Shown here piece after piece: positions 7,936 to 17,469 of a stretch of DNA of 43,815 nucleotides. Made by a program: the position numbers and the translations under genes. The notes under the pieces are model-generated. The model saw nothing but the letters and a program-made list of their open reading frames with translations, made no database searches and was not told the origin of the DNA. Source of the stretch: Alcanivoracaceae bacterium (lineage in GTDB: Bacteria > Pseudomonadota > Gammaproteobacteria > Xanthomonadales > Marinicellaceae). The stretch is taken from assembly GCA_016744455.1 (NCBI GenBank), contig JADGEI010000026.1, positions 1 to 43,815 on the forward strand. The letters are read 5' to 3'. Every line of letters begins with the position of its first letter. Position 1 is the first letter of the stretch.

Positions 7936-8604
7936 TTACCAATTACATTCAACCAAGTTGGTTTTGACATCTGGGTTTAAATCGTTGATATTAATAATAT
8001 TATCTAACTTATCTGATGCTATCGCATAATCGAGCCAAAACTCGGGCCATTGCTCTATTTTTATTTCTTTTTTTGCATTAAACCCACGTGAAATTAGTTC
8101 TTGTAATCGCGTGTCTGCGTTTATACTGTCTCGGTAAAGACCTAATGATATGGTATTGATGTTTTTTCCGCCAGTGACTACATAGTAATCTTTAATGCTG
8201 TTATTAGATAACTGTCTGCCGATATTGAGGGCTTCTTCACGAGATTTTTTTGCTGGTATATAGACCCAATACCCAGCTTCTTGTGTTGATATAACTTTTC
8301 TGCTACGTATTTTAATAACATCGTTTTTTAGAACATCGAGGATTGGATTAATTTCTGATTTGGAATTAAAAGCTCCAACGGTATAACATTCTTGATTAAA
8401 GGCTTCATCATTATTTTGATTTTCTTCCTTATTAGCTTCCCAGATAGTGTTTTCTACATCAATTTCATTTAGTAGAACTAGCTTTTTTACACCATTATCA
8501 ACGGTTGTAAATTGAATTTGTTTTATAGTATTTTGACGTGAATACATGTAGAGTCCAATATTCGCGAACACAGCCATAACAAACAATAGTCGTATGAATA
8601 ACAT
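7936..8604 (-). CDS. SPOR-domain protein, inner-membrane anchored
   Basis: The 222-residue protein starts with one hydrophobic segment (LFIRLLFVMAVFANIGLYMY, residues 2-21), giving a membrane anchor with the rest in the periplasm. Residues about 70-165 resemble a SPOR peptidoglycan-binding domain: CYTVGAFNSKSEI, YWVYIPAKKSREEALN, then SLGLYRDSINADTRLQELIS. SPOR domains bind denuded glycan strands at division sites. It lies 148 bp downstream of birA on the same strand, and could share its transcript. The final 50 residues are unassigned. Confidence 0.75.
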   Translation of the reverse strand: MLFIRLLFVMAVFANIGLYMYSRQNTIKQIQFTTVDNGVKKLVLLNEIDVENTIWEANKEENQNNDEAFNQECYTVGAFNSKSEINPILDVLKNDVIKIRSRKVISTQEAGYWVYIPAKKSREEALNIGRQLSNNSIKDYYVVTGGKNINTISLGLYRDSINADTRLQELISRGFNAKKEIKIEQWPEFWLDYAIASDKLDNIININDLNPDVKTNLVECNW

Positions 8605-8752
8605 TTATATATAAAAAACTTAAGGGTAGTTTTGAATGTTAAACTATTTAAATAAATAGTCAATTTTAAAACAACAATTTAGGTATATTGTTAAATTAAA
8701 TAAGGTTTATTAAATCCGCGGTATTATGCCTTGGAGCCGCTATTTTTTCTGG

Positions 8753-9712
8753 CTAATTTACAGGTTTACAAATACTAATATCGGCACTATAAATGGTTTG
8801 TGCACCCTCTTTGGTTTCAATGACTAGTTGGCCATGATTATTAACATGGAGATACTTAGCAGTGTAGGATGATTGGTTAATGTTAACATCAATTATTTTA
8901 TTAACAAAAATATCATTTTGGTGCCAATCATGGATAAGATTTTTAAGTTTGTTGCGTGTAAATTCAATTAATATTAGATTGATTTCTTTAATTAAACAAA
9001 CAATGAAATCATTTCTAGTTACTCCTCTAATACCAACATTCATAGATCTTTGGTCAATTTTTTTATGATGGTTTTTACTTAAGTCCCAGTTTATACCTAT
9101 TCCGATAATACCTTTACAAGCTTGCGAATTCCCTGATGCTTCGATGAGTATACCTGCAACTTTACCTAGTTCTCCAAGTACATCATTAGGCCATTTTAAT
9201 TTAAAGCTATGCCTGTTAAAGTGTTTAAAAGTGTTAATAACAGCGACACCGATGGCAATATTTAATCCAGACAATTGATTCAACCCGAAATTGAATTTAT
9301 GTGATATGCTTATGGCTATGGATTGGCCAAGTGGAGATAGCCAATATTTTTCTTGGCGGCCCTTTCCTTTACTCTGATAATCACAAAAATATATTGATTC
9401 TCCTTTGTGAGTTTTTGCCAATGTATTTGTTGATTGAGTTGAGAATACATAGTAAATAGGTGTATGAATATTGGATTTTAACAAATTATCTTTTATGTAA
9501 TCAATATCATAAACTGATAGAGTTTTTCTGAGGTGTAACTTATTAGTTTTTATGCTAATGTCTAGACCCATATCATTTAACTTAGCAACATATAGGTCAA
9601 TGTTCTTAAGATTTATATTTAATGACGAGGACACATATTTAATTGATATTATGTTTGTCTTAGCCAGTAATAAGAACAGTTGTTCTATTTTTTGATTTTG
9701 TTTATTATCCAT
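8753..9712 (-). CDS. birA: Biotin--[acetyl-CoA carboxylase] ligase / biotin operon repressor
   Basis: BirA activates biotin as biotinyl-AMP and transfers it to the biotin carboxyl carrier protein of acetyl-CoA carboxylase. The protein has 319 residues, about the usual bifunctional length. Residues 1-60 form a winged HTH (IEQLFLLLAKTNIISIKYVS region), so repressor activity is likely. The catalytic loop is GKGRQEKYWLSPLGQSIAIS, followed by LKWPNDVLGELGKVAGILIE and IIGIGINWDLS, all diagnostic. The C-terminal small domain is present. Its start overlaps the 3' end of the upstream esterase gene by 28 bp, implying co-transcription. Confidence 0.93.
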   Translation of the reverse strand: MDNKQNQKIEQLFLLLAKTNIISIKYVSSSLNINLKNIDLYVAKLNDMGLDISIKTNKLHLRKTLSVYDIDYIKDNLLKSNIHTPIYYVFSTQSTNTLAKTHKGESIYFCDYQSKGKGRQEKYWLSPLGQSIAISISHKFNFGLNQLSGLNIAIGVAVINTFKHFNRHSFKLKWPNDVLGELGKVAGILIEASGNSQACKGIIGIGINWDLSKNHHKKIDQRSMNVGIRGVTRNDFIVCLIKEINLILIEFTRNKLKNLIHDWHQNDIFVNKIIDVNINQSSYTAKYLHVNNHGQLVIETKEGAQTIYSADISICKPVN

Positions 9713-10347
9713 TGATTAATATCTGACAATTCTTCCATTGAGACTCCATGTTGTATTGGGTATTGGTGCCATGAAATAGTGTAACCTGCTTTAATCATAG
9801 TCTCAGAACTGGTTTTCCCTAATTGATAAGGTACGACAGGGTCTTGTGTTCCATGACCCATAAAATAAGGTGTATTGTGATTACTCGAATTGGCATTGTC
9901 GATTATCTGTTCGGGGACTGGCAAATAACCAGAAAGTGCAATGACACCTGCAAAATTATGAGGAGATTGTGTGCTTATGTGTAAGCTCATGGCAGCTCCT
10001 TGTGAAAAACCCGCTAATATTATTTGGTCATAATTGAATCCTTGTGATATTTGTTCATCTATTAGTTTGTTGATTAAGTTAACAGAACCATTAATGCCAT
10101 TCTCATCAATATGCCTATCAATGTCCATAGCTAAAATATCATACCAAGCCCTCATAACCATTCCGCCATTTATGGTGACTGGAATCTTAGGAGCATGAGG
10201 AAAAACAAATTTAACAGGAAAATCTTTTATAGAAAATTCAGGTACAACTGGTACAAAATCATTGCCATCTGCTCCAAGTCCATGCAGCCAAATAATGACG
10301 GCTTTTGGGTTGTCTCCAGTTTGTCGTACTACCGTATCTAAGTTCAT
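9685..10347 (-). CDS. Carboxylesterase / phospholipase of the EstB-YpfH type
   Basis: This is a 220-residue alpha/beta hydrolase without a signal peptide, so cytoplasmic. The oxyanion-region motif is WLHGLGADGNDF, the nucleophile Ser lies in GFSQGAAMS, Asp in HGTQDPVVPY and His in QHGVSMEE, giving a complete triad in the expected order. The family hydrolyses short-chain carboxylic esters or lysophospholipids. The gene overlaps the upstream unknown gene by 4 bp and birA by 28 bp, so the three are probably one transcription unit. Substrate is not determinable. Confidence 0.9.
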   Translation of the reverse strand: MNLDTVVRQTGDNPKAVIIWLHGLGADGNDFVPVVPEFSIKDFPVKFVFPHAPKIPVTINGGMVMRAWYDILAMDIDRHIDENGINGSVNLINKLIDEQISQGFNYDQIILAGFSQGAAMSLHISTQSPHNFAGVIALSGYLPVPEQIIDNANSSNHNTPYFMGHGTQDPVVPYQLGKTSSETMIKAGYTISWHQYPIQHGVSMEELSDINQWIINKIKK

Positions 10348-11531
10348 TTGATGTCTTCTAAAAAATTTAATGTTTCTATAGATATCATTGACAATATTAA
10401 GGTGTCAGGCTCAATTGCTGGTTTTTTATCATAAGGATAAAAATAGTGTGATTTTTTACTAGAAATATTTAAAAATGCATCTGAGTATAATTGGAATTTA
10501 ACATCAAAATCCTGCCAATAAAGAACTTTATACTTAAAGTCTATTTTGGGGACTTTTAAGAAATTTTTTATATTGTTTTGAATGAATGAAATGTCTTGGT
10601 CATTAAGTTTTGCGATAGCAACCAAGTCAATTTGGGCAACCTTCCCCCCAACATAACTGAAGACAAGGTCTGAATTTTGAGTAAAAGGTTTTTTGCAAGT
10701 AACAACTTGGTGATTAGCAATTTTCTTGGTTTTAAAACAAATTTCTTTGAGTCCTTGTGTGTGTAGCATTTGGTCTTGTAATCGTTGTTTTGCAAATTGA
10801 AAGGCATGAATGCCAATTAATTTATTGGTATAGCCGTCAGATAACAACCAATTTTCTATTAAGTTTTGTTTATTTCTATTTTCAACGATTGTTGCTAATA
10901 TTGTTTGTTTATTTCGAGAAGTGTAAATATCAATTTTTTCAATAACTGTTTGGAAGTCTTGGTTATTTTGGTATTTTTCTATAGATAGTGTAATTTCAAG
11001 GTAAAGATTATTATTGTAATTTTGACTAGAATTCTTCCAATAGTTTAGAAAATGTTGGAAACGAGATGTATTAATTTTTATGTTTTTTAATAGGTCGGTG
11101 TTGGATATTAATAGTAAAAAATAATTTGGCATAAATGTTAATTGATCACTGTTACGATAAACACTCATTAGATCACCATCTATTGTATTGCTTATATCCA
11201 TGATTGAATTGGCTTCATTATAAGAATCATACTTAAACAATTTTTTATAGACAAATTTTTGTTTATTAGGTACATTCTTAAGTGATTTAGTAAGAATTTT
11301 TTTCTCACGTTCAATTAGCCCCTTTACTTTTGTCTTGTCTTTAAATACTTTGAAATATTCTTTTATTTTATTTGTTTTGAGTATATGAAAAGCATACTCT
11401 TCAACAACTTCTTCGGAACTATTTTTTAGAGCAAGTAGGGTAAGATCTTCAACATTTAACTCAGGCAGCTCATCGACCGAATAAACAGTTTGGCAAACGA
11501 GCAATAGACAAACAACAAAAAGTGATTTCAT
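10344..11531 (-). CDS. Exported protein of unknown function
   Basis: The 395-residue protein begins with a clear signal peptide (MKSLFVVCLLLVCQTVYSVD; likely cleaved after YS). The mature part is rich in Lys, Asn, Leu and Ile with many predicted helices, consistent with a helical-repeat periplasmic protein, but no family is recognised. Two cysteines in the region CFKTKKIANHQVVTCKK could form a disulfide. Its stop overlaps the esterase start by 4 bp, so it heads that unit. The coding frame is supported by length and operon position rather than homology. Confidence 0.65.
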   Translation of the reverse strand: MKSLFVVCLLLVCQTVYSVDELPELNVEDLTLLALKNSSEEVVEEYAFHILKTNKIKEYFKVFKDKTKVKGLIEREKKILTKSLKNVPNKQKFVYKKLFKYDSYNEANSIMDISNTIDGDLMSVYRNSDQLTFMPNYFLLLISNTDLLKNIKINTSRFQHFLNYWKNSSQNYNNNLYLEITLSIEKYQNNQDFQTVIEKIDIYTSRNKQTILATIVENRNKQNLIENWLLSDGYTNKLIGIHAFQFAKQRLQDQMLHTQGLKEICFKTKKIANHQVVTCKKPFTQNSDLVFSYVGGKVAQIDLVAIAKLNDQDISFIQNNIKNFLKVPKIDFKYKVLYWQDFDVKFQLYSDAFLNISSKKSHYFYPYDKKPAIEPDTLILSMISIETLNFLEDIK

Positions 11532-11651
11532 AATAGGTTTATATTTATATTAATCCGTAATTTTAATGTATATTATTCCATTTTAAAAACAATTCCTCGT
11601 TGATTAATAGATGAATCGGTGTTATTTTCACTATTTTTAATAATTATAAAA

Positions 11652-11777
11652 ATGAAAATTACTTTTAAAATACTATTTTTTGCTGTTTTATCCATCTTGG
11701 CGTCATCGTGTGGCAATAAAGGAGATTTGTATTTACCAGAGAAAAATAACGATAAAACTGAACAAGTAGATAAGTGA
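11652..11777 (+). CDS. lptM: Small lipoprotein LptM (YifL family)
   Basis: A 41-residue frame starting MKITFKILFFAVLSILASSC encodes a signal peptide, a lipidated Cys20 and the family motif CGNKGDLYLP. LptM in Escherichia coli assists oxidative maturation of the LPS translocon LptD-LptE at the outer membrane. Position immediately upstream of dapF is the conserved location for this family. Its TGA stop overlaps the GTG start of dapF. It is short, so motif and context carry the call. Confidence 0.88.
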   Translation: MKITFKILFFAVLSILASSCGNKGDLYLPEKNNDKTEQVDK

Positions 11778-12553
11778 GACAAGAAATTCACTTTGCAAAA
11801 ATGCATGGGATTGGTAATGATTTCATACTTGTTGATAATCGAGAACAAAATATTATATTTAGTGATGGATTAATAACCAATTTAGCCAATCGACACACAG
11901 GGATTGGTTTTGACCAGCTCATAGTGCTTGATGATTCAACAGAGGAAAAGTGTGATGCCGCTTATCGTTTTTTTAACCCTGATGGTTCGCCAGCAGAGCA
12001 GTGTGGAAATGGCCAACGATGTATTGCTTTATACTTAAATAGCCAAAACTCCAAACAAGAAAAGTTTTGTGTTTCAGGTATGGCAGGAAAGATACGATCT
12101 ATACTTGTTGATAGAGAATGTGTAAAAGTCAACATGGGAAAAGTTACTTCTATTAGAAAGTACATATCTGGACAAAGGGAAATGTTTCATGTCTTGTTTG
12201 GTAACCCGCATCTTGTAGTAGATTACAATGGTATAGATACATGTGATTTAACTAGAGTAAATGAAAAATATACTACTGAGTATCCAGAGGGAATAAATTT
12301 AGAAATTGCTGAAATTATAACAAAGAACACAATAAAAATCCGTGTACATGAAAGAGGAACGGGAGAAACCAATGCGTGTGGTAGTGGTGCATGTGCTGCA
12401 GTTGCTGCCTTACAAAATAACGGGCAATTAGACAATAAAGTTAAAGTCATACTTCCTGGCGGCACTCTAATGGTAGAATACAATAAACAAAATCGAAATT
12501 TTTATTTAACAGGGCCTGCAAAACATGTCTTTAGTGGAGAAATAACTGTATGA
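11774..12553 (+). CDS. dapF: Diaminopimelate epimerase
   Basis: DapF interconverts LL- and meso-diaminopimelate, the last step before meso-DAP enters peptidoglycan or lysine. The two catalytic cysteines are visible in CGNGQRC (about residue 75) and ACGSGACAA (about residue 210), along with KMHGIGNDF at the N-terminus and FNPDGS. Length is 259 residues, near the usual 275. The GTG start at 11774 overlaps the lptM stop and retains the first beta strand (EIHFAKMHG); the next ATG at 11801 would cut it off. The TGA stop overlaps the DUF484 start by 4 bp. Confidence 0.97.
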   Translation: MRQEIHFAKMHGIGNDFILVDNREQNIIFSDGLITNLANRHTGIGFDQLIVLDDSTEEKCDAAYRFFNPDGSPAEQCGNGQRCIALYLNSQNSKQEKFCVSGMAGKIRSILVDRECVKVNMGKVTSIRKYISGQREMFHVLFGNPHLVVDYNGIDTCDLTRVNEKYTTEYPEGINLEIAEIITKNTIKIRVHERGTGETNACGSGACAAVAALQNNGQLDNKVKVILPGGTLMVEYNKQNRNFYLTGPAKHVFSGEITV

Positions 12554-13263
12554 CAAAGCAAAATATTACTGATATTGATGTTATTAACTTTTTAACTGAG
12601 AATACTGATTTTTTTGTCAAACACCCTGAGCAACTTCTAGCACTCAAGGTTAATAATAAAAACGGTAAGGTGGCTAGTTTAATAAATCATCAGGTTAATG
12701 TTTTAAAAGAACGAAATAATGATTTAAAGAAAAAATTATCTGAATTGATAAGCTATGCAGCAGAGAATGAAAAAACAATGTCTCAAGTGTTCGAGTTGAC
12801 CTTGCAGTTGTGTCAAATTTCTCATGTAGCAAATGTAACAAAACATTTTGGAAGGTTTGTTAAACAATCATTTGACTCTGATTTGTTTAAAATCGTCATG
12901 CCTGCTTATGAAGGTTTAGAATCTTCTGCTATGGTAATGAGCTTAGATGAAGAGTCGGAAAACCAGTTTAATACTGTGTTTAAAGAGTTTATAAACAATG
13001 GTACACCAGTGTGTGGTCGCTTAAAAAAGGAAAAATTAATTTTTATTTTTGGAAAAAAAGCCGAAAAAATTGGATCGAGTGTTATTTTGCCAATTGGCAA
13101 GAAAGCCAGTAAAGGGCTTTTGGTGTTTGCCAGCCACGATGAAAACCGTTTTAATCCAGAGATGTCCACAGATATTCTTTCAAGATTATCACAAATATTG
13201 GATAGAAAATTTAGTAAAACTTTCAACCAGAAGGTAAACTCACAAAGTAATGAACTTAAATGA
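12550..13263 (+). CDS. DUF484 family protein
   Basis: The 237-residue cytoplasmic protein has the classical DUF484 opening (VINFLTENTDFFVKHPEQLL), then a coiled coil around residues 45-80 (VLKERNNDLKKKLSELI) and a GAF-like C-terminal half (SVILPIGKKASKGLLVFASH). The family lies between dapF and xerC throughout gammaproteobacteria, but its biochemical role is not established. It is joined to dapF by a 4-bp overlap and to xerC by 14 bp. Confidence 0.9.
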   Translation: MTKQNITDIDVINFLTENTDFFVKHPEQLLALKVNNKNGKVASLINHQVNVLKERNNDLKKKLSELISYAAENEKTMSQVFELTLQLCQISHVANVTKHFGRFVKQSFDSDLFKIVMPAYEGLESSAMVMSLDEESENQFNTVFKEFINNGTPVCGRLKKEKLIFIFGKKAEKIGSSVILPIGKKASKGLLVFASHDENRFNPEMSTDILSRLSQILDRKFSKTFNQKVNSQSNELK

Positions 13264-14146
13264 TTGGAAAATTCAATACCTAGAATACTGTACTTTGCAG
13301 CGAAACCTTGCTGCGTTGACTATTAAAGCTTACACCCGTGATCTTGATGCTTTTATAATGTTTCACCAAAAATCAATGCCTAAATTACAGGCGGATGAGG
13401 TTGCTGATTCACATATCAGTGAGTTTTTAATCCATGAATTTCAAAATAAGATTAGTGCAAAATCTATAGCCAGATACCGTTCTTCAATTAGTAATTTGTT
13501 TAACTATATCATGAAGAAGAAAGGCATTAAAAGCAATCCTGTTGCATTGGTAAATACTCCAAAAGTTCACAATAAATTACCTGAAGTATTAGATGTTGAT
13601 ACCATGTTACGCCTTGTCACTATTCCACTAGAAACAGAAATAGCTTTTCGTGATAAAGCAATCATAGAACTATTCTATTCTTCTGGTTTACGGTTGTCTG
13701 AACTATCAAGTTTACATTGGTCAGATGTAGACTTTGATCAATCATTAGTAACTGTTAGTGGTAAAGGCAACAAACAAAGAGTTATACCTGTAGGTTTGCA
13801 GGCATTGAAAGCCCTGAAAAAATGGCATCCGATTGCTATGATTTGGGATATAGGAAAATTGAAGTTCATCTTTATGTCCAAACGGAGTGGACAGCTTAAG
13901 CCTAGAAGCATTCAGGCTCGTATAAAATACTGGGCGCAACAACAAGGGCTGTGGGAACGAGTCTATCCACATCTGTTACGCCATTCTTTTGCCTCACATA
14001 TCCTTGAATCCAGCGGAGATCTTCGTTCGGTTCAAGAAATGCTTGGTCATGCGGATATTTCAACCACCCAAATTTACACTCACCTAAACTTTCAACATCT
14101 TGCTAAAGTTTATGATAAAGCACACCCAAGAGCGCGTAAGAAATAA
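13250..14146 (+). CDS. xerC: Tyrosine recombinase XerC
   Basis: XerC works with XerD at dif to resolve chromosome dimers. The 298-residue protein shows the SAM-like N-terminal core-binding domain (YLEYCTLQRNLAALTIKAYT) and the full catalytic set: Arg in YSSGLRLSEL, Lys in SGKGNKQRVIPV, His-x-x-Arg in HLLRHSFASH, His in LGHADIS and the nucleophilic Tyr in TTQIYTHL. Position after DUF484 supports XerC rather than XerD. Its role is chromosomal; it is unrelated to the element's P4-type integrase. Confidence 0.96.
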   Translation: MNLNDWKIQYLEYCTLQRNLAALTIKAYTRDLDAFIMFHQKSMPKLQADEVADSHISEFLIHEFQNKISAKSIARYRSSISNLFNYIMKKKGIKSNPVALVNTPKVHNKLPEVLDVDTMLRLVTIPLETEIAFRDKAIIELFYSSGLRLSELSSLHWSDVDFDQSLVTVSGKGNKQRVIPVGLQALKALKKWHPIAMIWDIGKLKFIFMSKRSGQLKPRSIQARIKYWAQQQGLWERVYPHLLRHSFASHILESSGDLRSVQEMLGHADISTTQIYTHLNFQHLAKVYDKAHPRARKK

Positions 14147-14216
14147 TTTAATAATTTTAAAATGACACCCATTGATTGTTAGGTTTCTCAAATGTTTTTT
14201 AAATGCTTTGTGTTGG

Positions 14217-14645
14217 TCAAGCTTTTATAAGTGCAGTTATAATTGGCCTATCTGCTTCAGGCATGCCTAATGTATCAAGCTTGGATTTATCAACCCATTT
14301 GAGTGGTTGATTTTCGTTGGCATGGATTTTTGGGTTATTGCTTTTATGATACCAAACATCAAGGGTAAGTGTAAAGTTATCGTATTTGTGGGTGGTGATG
14401 ATTAAAGGTGTGGCGTGCGGTAAATCGAAGTCGATTTCTTCTTTGATTTCTCTTTTTAAGGCTTGTAGTTGGGTTTCGCCATCTTCAACTTTACCACCAG
14501 GAAATTCCCACATCCCTCCTAGATGCTTGTGATCAGCCCGTTTGGCAACAAGAATTTCGCCTTGGTTGTTTTCAAGTACCAAGGCTACTACATTTAAAGG
14601 GTTGTTGTTAATTTTGGATCTTTTTATGTTAGTTTTCCGTGGCAT
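14217..14645 (-). CDS. mutT: MutT-like Nudix hydrolase (8-oxo-dGTP diphosphatase type)
   Basis: The 142-residue protein contains a complete Nudix box, [20 protein letters not shown] followed by E, preceded by GGMWEFPGG, the usual MutT signature. The family removes oxidised nucleotides such as 8-oxo-dGTP. It starts within the 3' end of secA (22-bp overlap), an arrangement common in gammaproteobacteria. The C-terminus lacks the thiamine-phosphate-synthase-like extension found in some MutT fusions. Confidence 0.9.
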   Translation of the reverse strand: MPRKTNIKRSKINNNPLNVVALVLENNQGEILVAKRADHKHLGGMWEFPGGKVEDGETQLQALKREIKEEIDFDLPHATPLIITTHKYDNFTLTLDVWYHKSNNPKIHANENQPLKWVDKSKLDTLGMPEADRPIITALIKA

Positions 14646-17377
14646 TGTTTGTATTTTTTACCAGACCCACAAGGGCAAGGTTCGTTTCTGCCAACTTTTT
14701 TACCATCTCGAACGTAAGTTTCAGCTTTTACAGACTCAGTTTGATTAGGTTGAGTGGCATTGTTTGCTGAATCGTGCTGGTACTCCATTTGCTGCTGTTC
14801 GTGATGACCTAATTCTTCAACATCATCTTGTTGAACCTTAACACGAGCAATAATTTTAGTGACTTCACCTTTAATTCTATCAAGGAAGTCAGTAAACATT
14901 TCAAAGGATTCTTTTTTGTATTCTTGAATGGGTTGTTTTTGAGCATAACCGCGTAAACCAATGCCTTGGCGTAGATGATCCATGCCTAATAAGTGCTCTT
15001 TCCAAAGTTGGTCAAAAACATTTAAGTATACCGCTTTTTCGAATTGACGCATGGTGTCGGAACCTGTCAGGGCTTCCTTTTCGCGGAAAAAACGTTCAAT
15101 GTTTTTATGAATTTTTTCAACGAGTTCATCTTCACCCATATCTTCATTGTTGTCTAGCCAACGCTGAATATTTAATTCGATTCCATAGTCTGATTTTAAG
15201 GCAAACTCTAAGTCATTAATATGCCATTGTTCTTCTATGCTTTCCATTGGTATGTGTTGATGAATTATGTCATCAAAAACTTCTTCACGGGTACCAGCAA
15301 CAAAATCTTTTATTTCTTCTGACTGGATTAGATCAGTACGTTGTTGATATATCACCAATCTTTGATCGTTCGCAACATCATCATATTCAAGCAAGCTTTT
15401 ACGAATATCGAAGTTATGAGATTCTACTTTTCTTTGTGCACCCTCAATGGTGCGAGTAATCCATTTATGCTCTATGGCCTCATCTTCACCCATGCCAAAT
15501 TTACGCATGGTTGTTGCAATATTGCCACCAAAAATGCGCATTAGATTATCTTCAAGTGAAATATAAAAACGAGAAGAACCTGGATCTCCTTGTCGCCCCG
15601 ATCGCCCACGTAATTGGTTGTCTATGCGGCGAGATTCATGACGTTCAGTTCCAATGATTCTTAGCCCTCCATTGGCTAAAACACCATCATGTATAGATTG
15701 CCAGTTATCACGAGCTTGCTGTTTTTTATCTTCTGATATCTTGTCTCCAAGCGTTGCGAGTTCAATTTCTAAATTACCACCAAGAACTATATCAGTTCCG
15801 CGGCCAGCCATGTTGGTGGCAATGGTAATAGAGCCGGGTTTTCCTGCTGTGGCGACGATAAGAGCTTCTTTTTCGTGTTGTTTGGCGTTTAGAACGTTAT
15901 GTACAATTTTCTTGGCTTTTAGCTGCTTGGAAATCAATTCAGAAACTTCGATTGAAGCGGTACCAACAAGAACGGGTTGTTGTCGTTCGTGACTGTCAAT
16001 AATGTCTTCAACAATAGCATTAAACTTGCCTTCCATGGTGAGGAAAACTAGATCACCTTGATCATCACGTACCATGGGTTTGTGAGTAGGAATAACAACG
16101 ACTTCTAAGCCATAAATGGTGTGGAATTCATAGGCTTCAGTATCTGCTGTTCCAGTCATTCCTGATAAGGTAGGATAAAGCCTGAAATAATTTTGGAAAG
16201 TAACCGATGCTAAGGTCTGATTTTCTTTTTGTACAGGTACGTTTTCTTTGGCTTCTACTGCTTGGTGTAGTCCTTCGCCCCAACGTCGTCCTGATAAGGT
16301 TCTACCGGTAAATTCATCAACAATGACAACTTCGCCATTATCTAAAATATAGTCGACATCTTTTTGGTAAAGGTTTTGTGCACGTAAAGCAGCATTGATA
16401 TGGTGCATAAGTTGTAAATGCTTGGAATCGTATAAAGATTCGCCTTCTTTAATCAAACCATCTTTAACACAAAGAGCTTCAACATTTTCCATTCCTTGTT
16501 CTGTAAGATGAATTTGCTTACCTTTTTCATCAATGGTAAAATCGCCGTCTGGTTCTTTAGAAGCTTCTTCTTTTTGCGCTGCAATCATAGCTTTCATACC
16601 ACCTTCGGTCGCTTCTGATTTTTGTGTTGATGCAACTAAACTAGGTGTTAGGCGATTAATGCGGTGGTATAATTCTGGAGAATCATCTGTTTGACCTGAA
16701 ATAATTAAAGGTGTACGTGCTTCATCAATTAATATAGAGTCAACTTCATCGACTATGGCAAAGTTGGGCTCTCTTTGCACTTTTTCTTCCATAGAAAAAG
16801 CCATGTTGTCACGTAGGTAGTCAAAGCCGTATTCGTTATTGGTTCCATAAGTTATGTCGGCAGCGTAGGCCGCACGCTTGTCTTCCTGATTCATATCTGG
16901 AACAACAATTCCAACAGACATTCCTAAAAAATTATACAGTGGTTCCATCCATTTAGCATCACGACTGGCAAGATAGTCATTGACAGTAACAATATGAACG
17001 CCTTTTCCAGACAAGGCATTTAAATAAGCTGGTAACGTGGCAACCAGTGTCTTGCCTTCACCAGTTCGCATTTCGGCAATATTGCCATTGTGTAAAATCA
17101 TTCCACCTATCATTTGCTCGCGGTAATGACGCATTTTCATCACTCGAACGGATGCTTCTCTCACCACTGCAAAGGCTTCATTTAAAATGTCTTTTAATGT
17201 TTCACCAGCTGCAAGTCTTTCTTTAAATAATTCAGTCTGATGTTGTAAATCGCCATCACGCATTTCTTGAAACTTTGGTTCAAGTGCATCAATTTGATCG
17301 ACTGTTTTTAGAAGTTGTTTGATTAATCGTTGATTACGTGAGCCAAACACTTTGGTAAATAATGAATTTAGAATCAT
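14624..17377 (-). CDS. secA: Preprotein translocase ATPase SecA
   Basis: SecA is the motor that drives unfolded proteins through SecYEG. The 917-residue length is typical. Visible motifs are Walker A in [17 protein letters not shown], the Walker B region [20 protein letters not shown], the helicase motif [15 protein letters not shown], and the C-terminal zinc-binding SEC-C motif [17 protein letters not shown], which binds SecB and lipids. The M23 peptidase gene lies 92 bp upstream on the same strand and mutT overlaps the end, so the three may be co-expressed. Confidence 0.98.
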   Translation of the reverse strand: MILNSLFTKVFGSRNQRLIKQLLKTVDQIDALEPKFQEMRDGDLQHQTELFKERLAAGETLKDILNEAFAVVREASVRVMKMRHYREQMIGGMILHNGNIAEMRTGEGKTLVATLPAYLNALSGKGVHIVTVNDYLASRDAKWMEPLYNFLGMSVGIVVPDMNQEDKRAAYAADITYGTNNEYGFDYLRDNMAFSMEEKVQREPNFAIVDEVDSILIDEARTPLIISGQTDDSPELYHRINRLTPSLVASTQKSEATEGGMKAMIAAQKEEASKEPDGDFTIDEKGKQIHLTEQGMENVEALCVKDGLIKEGESLYDSKHLQLMHHINAALRAQNLYQKDVDYILDNGEVVIVDEFTGRTLSGRRWGEGLHQAVEAKENVPVQKENQTLASVTFQNYFRLYPTLSGMTGTADTEAYEFHTIYGLEVVVIPTHKPMVRDDQGDLVFLTMEGKFNAIVEDIIDSHERQQPVLVGTASIEVSELISKQLKAKKIVHNVLNAKQHEKEALIVATAGKPGSITIATNMAGRGTDIVLGGNLEIELATLGDKISEDKKQQARDNWQSIHDGVLANGGLRIIGTERHESRRIDNQLRGRSGRQGDPGSSRFYISLEDNLMRIFGGNIATTMRKFGMGEDEAIEHKWITRTIEGAQRKVESHNFDIRKSLLEYDDVANDQRLVIYQQRTDLIQSEEIKDFVAGTREEVFDDIIHQHIPMESIEEQWHINDLEFALKSDYGIELNIQRWLDNNEDMGEDELVEKIHKNIERFFREKEALTGSDTMRQFEKAVYLNVFDQLWKEHLLGMDHLRQGIGLRGYAQKQPIQEYKKESFEMFTDFLDRIKGEVTKIIARVKVQQDDVEELGHHEQQQMEYQHDSANNATQPNQTESVKAETYVRDGKKVGRNEPCPCGSGKKYKQCHGKLT

Positions 17378-17469
17378 GGTGATTATTTCTCTGGGGCTCT
17401 ATGGCCTATTTGTCTGTTAATTTTGACCTGTAAGTGGTTGCTTTTGTGTCTTTTTCAAGCCAAGTGATG

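Noticed and set aside
11573..11848. A 91-residue minus-strand frame
   Set aside because: It is the complement of lptM and the dapF start; no family.
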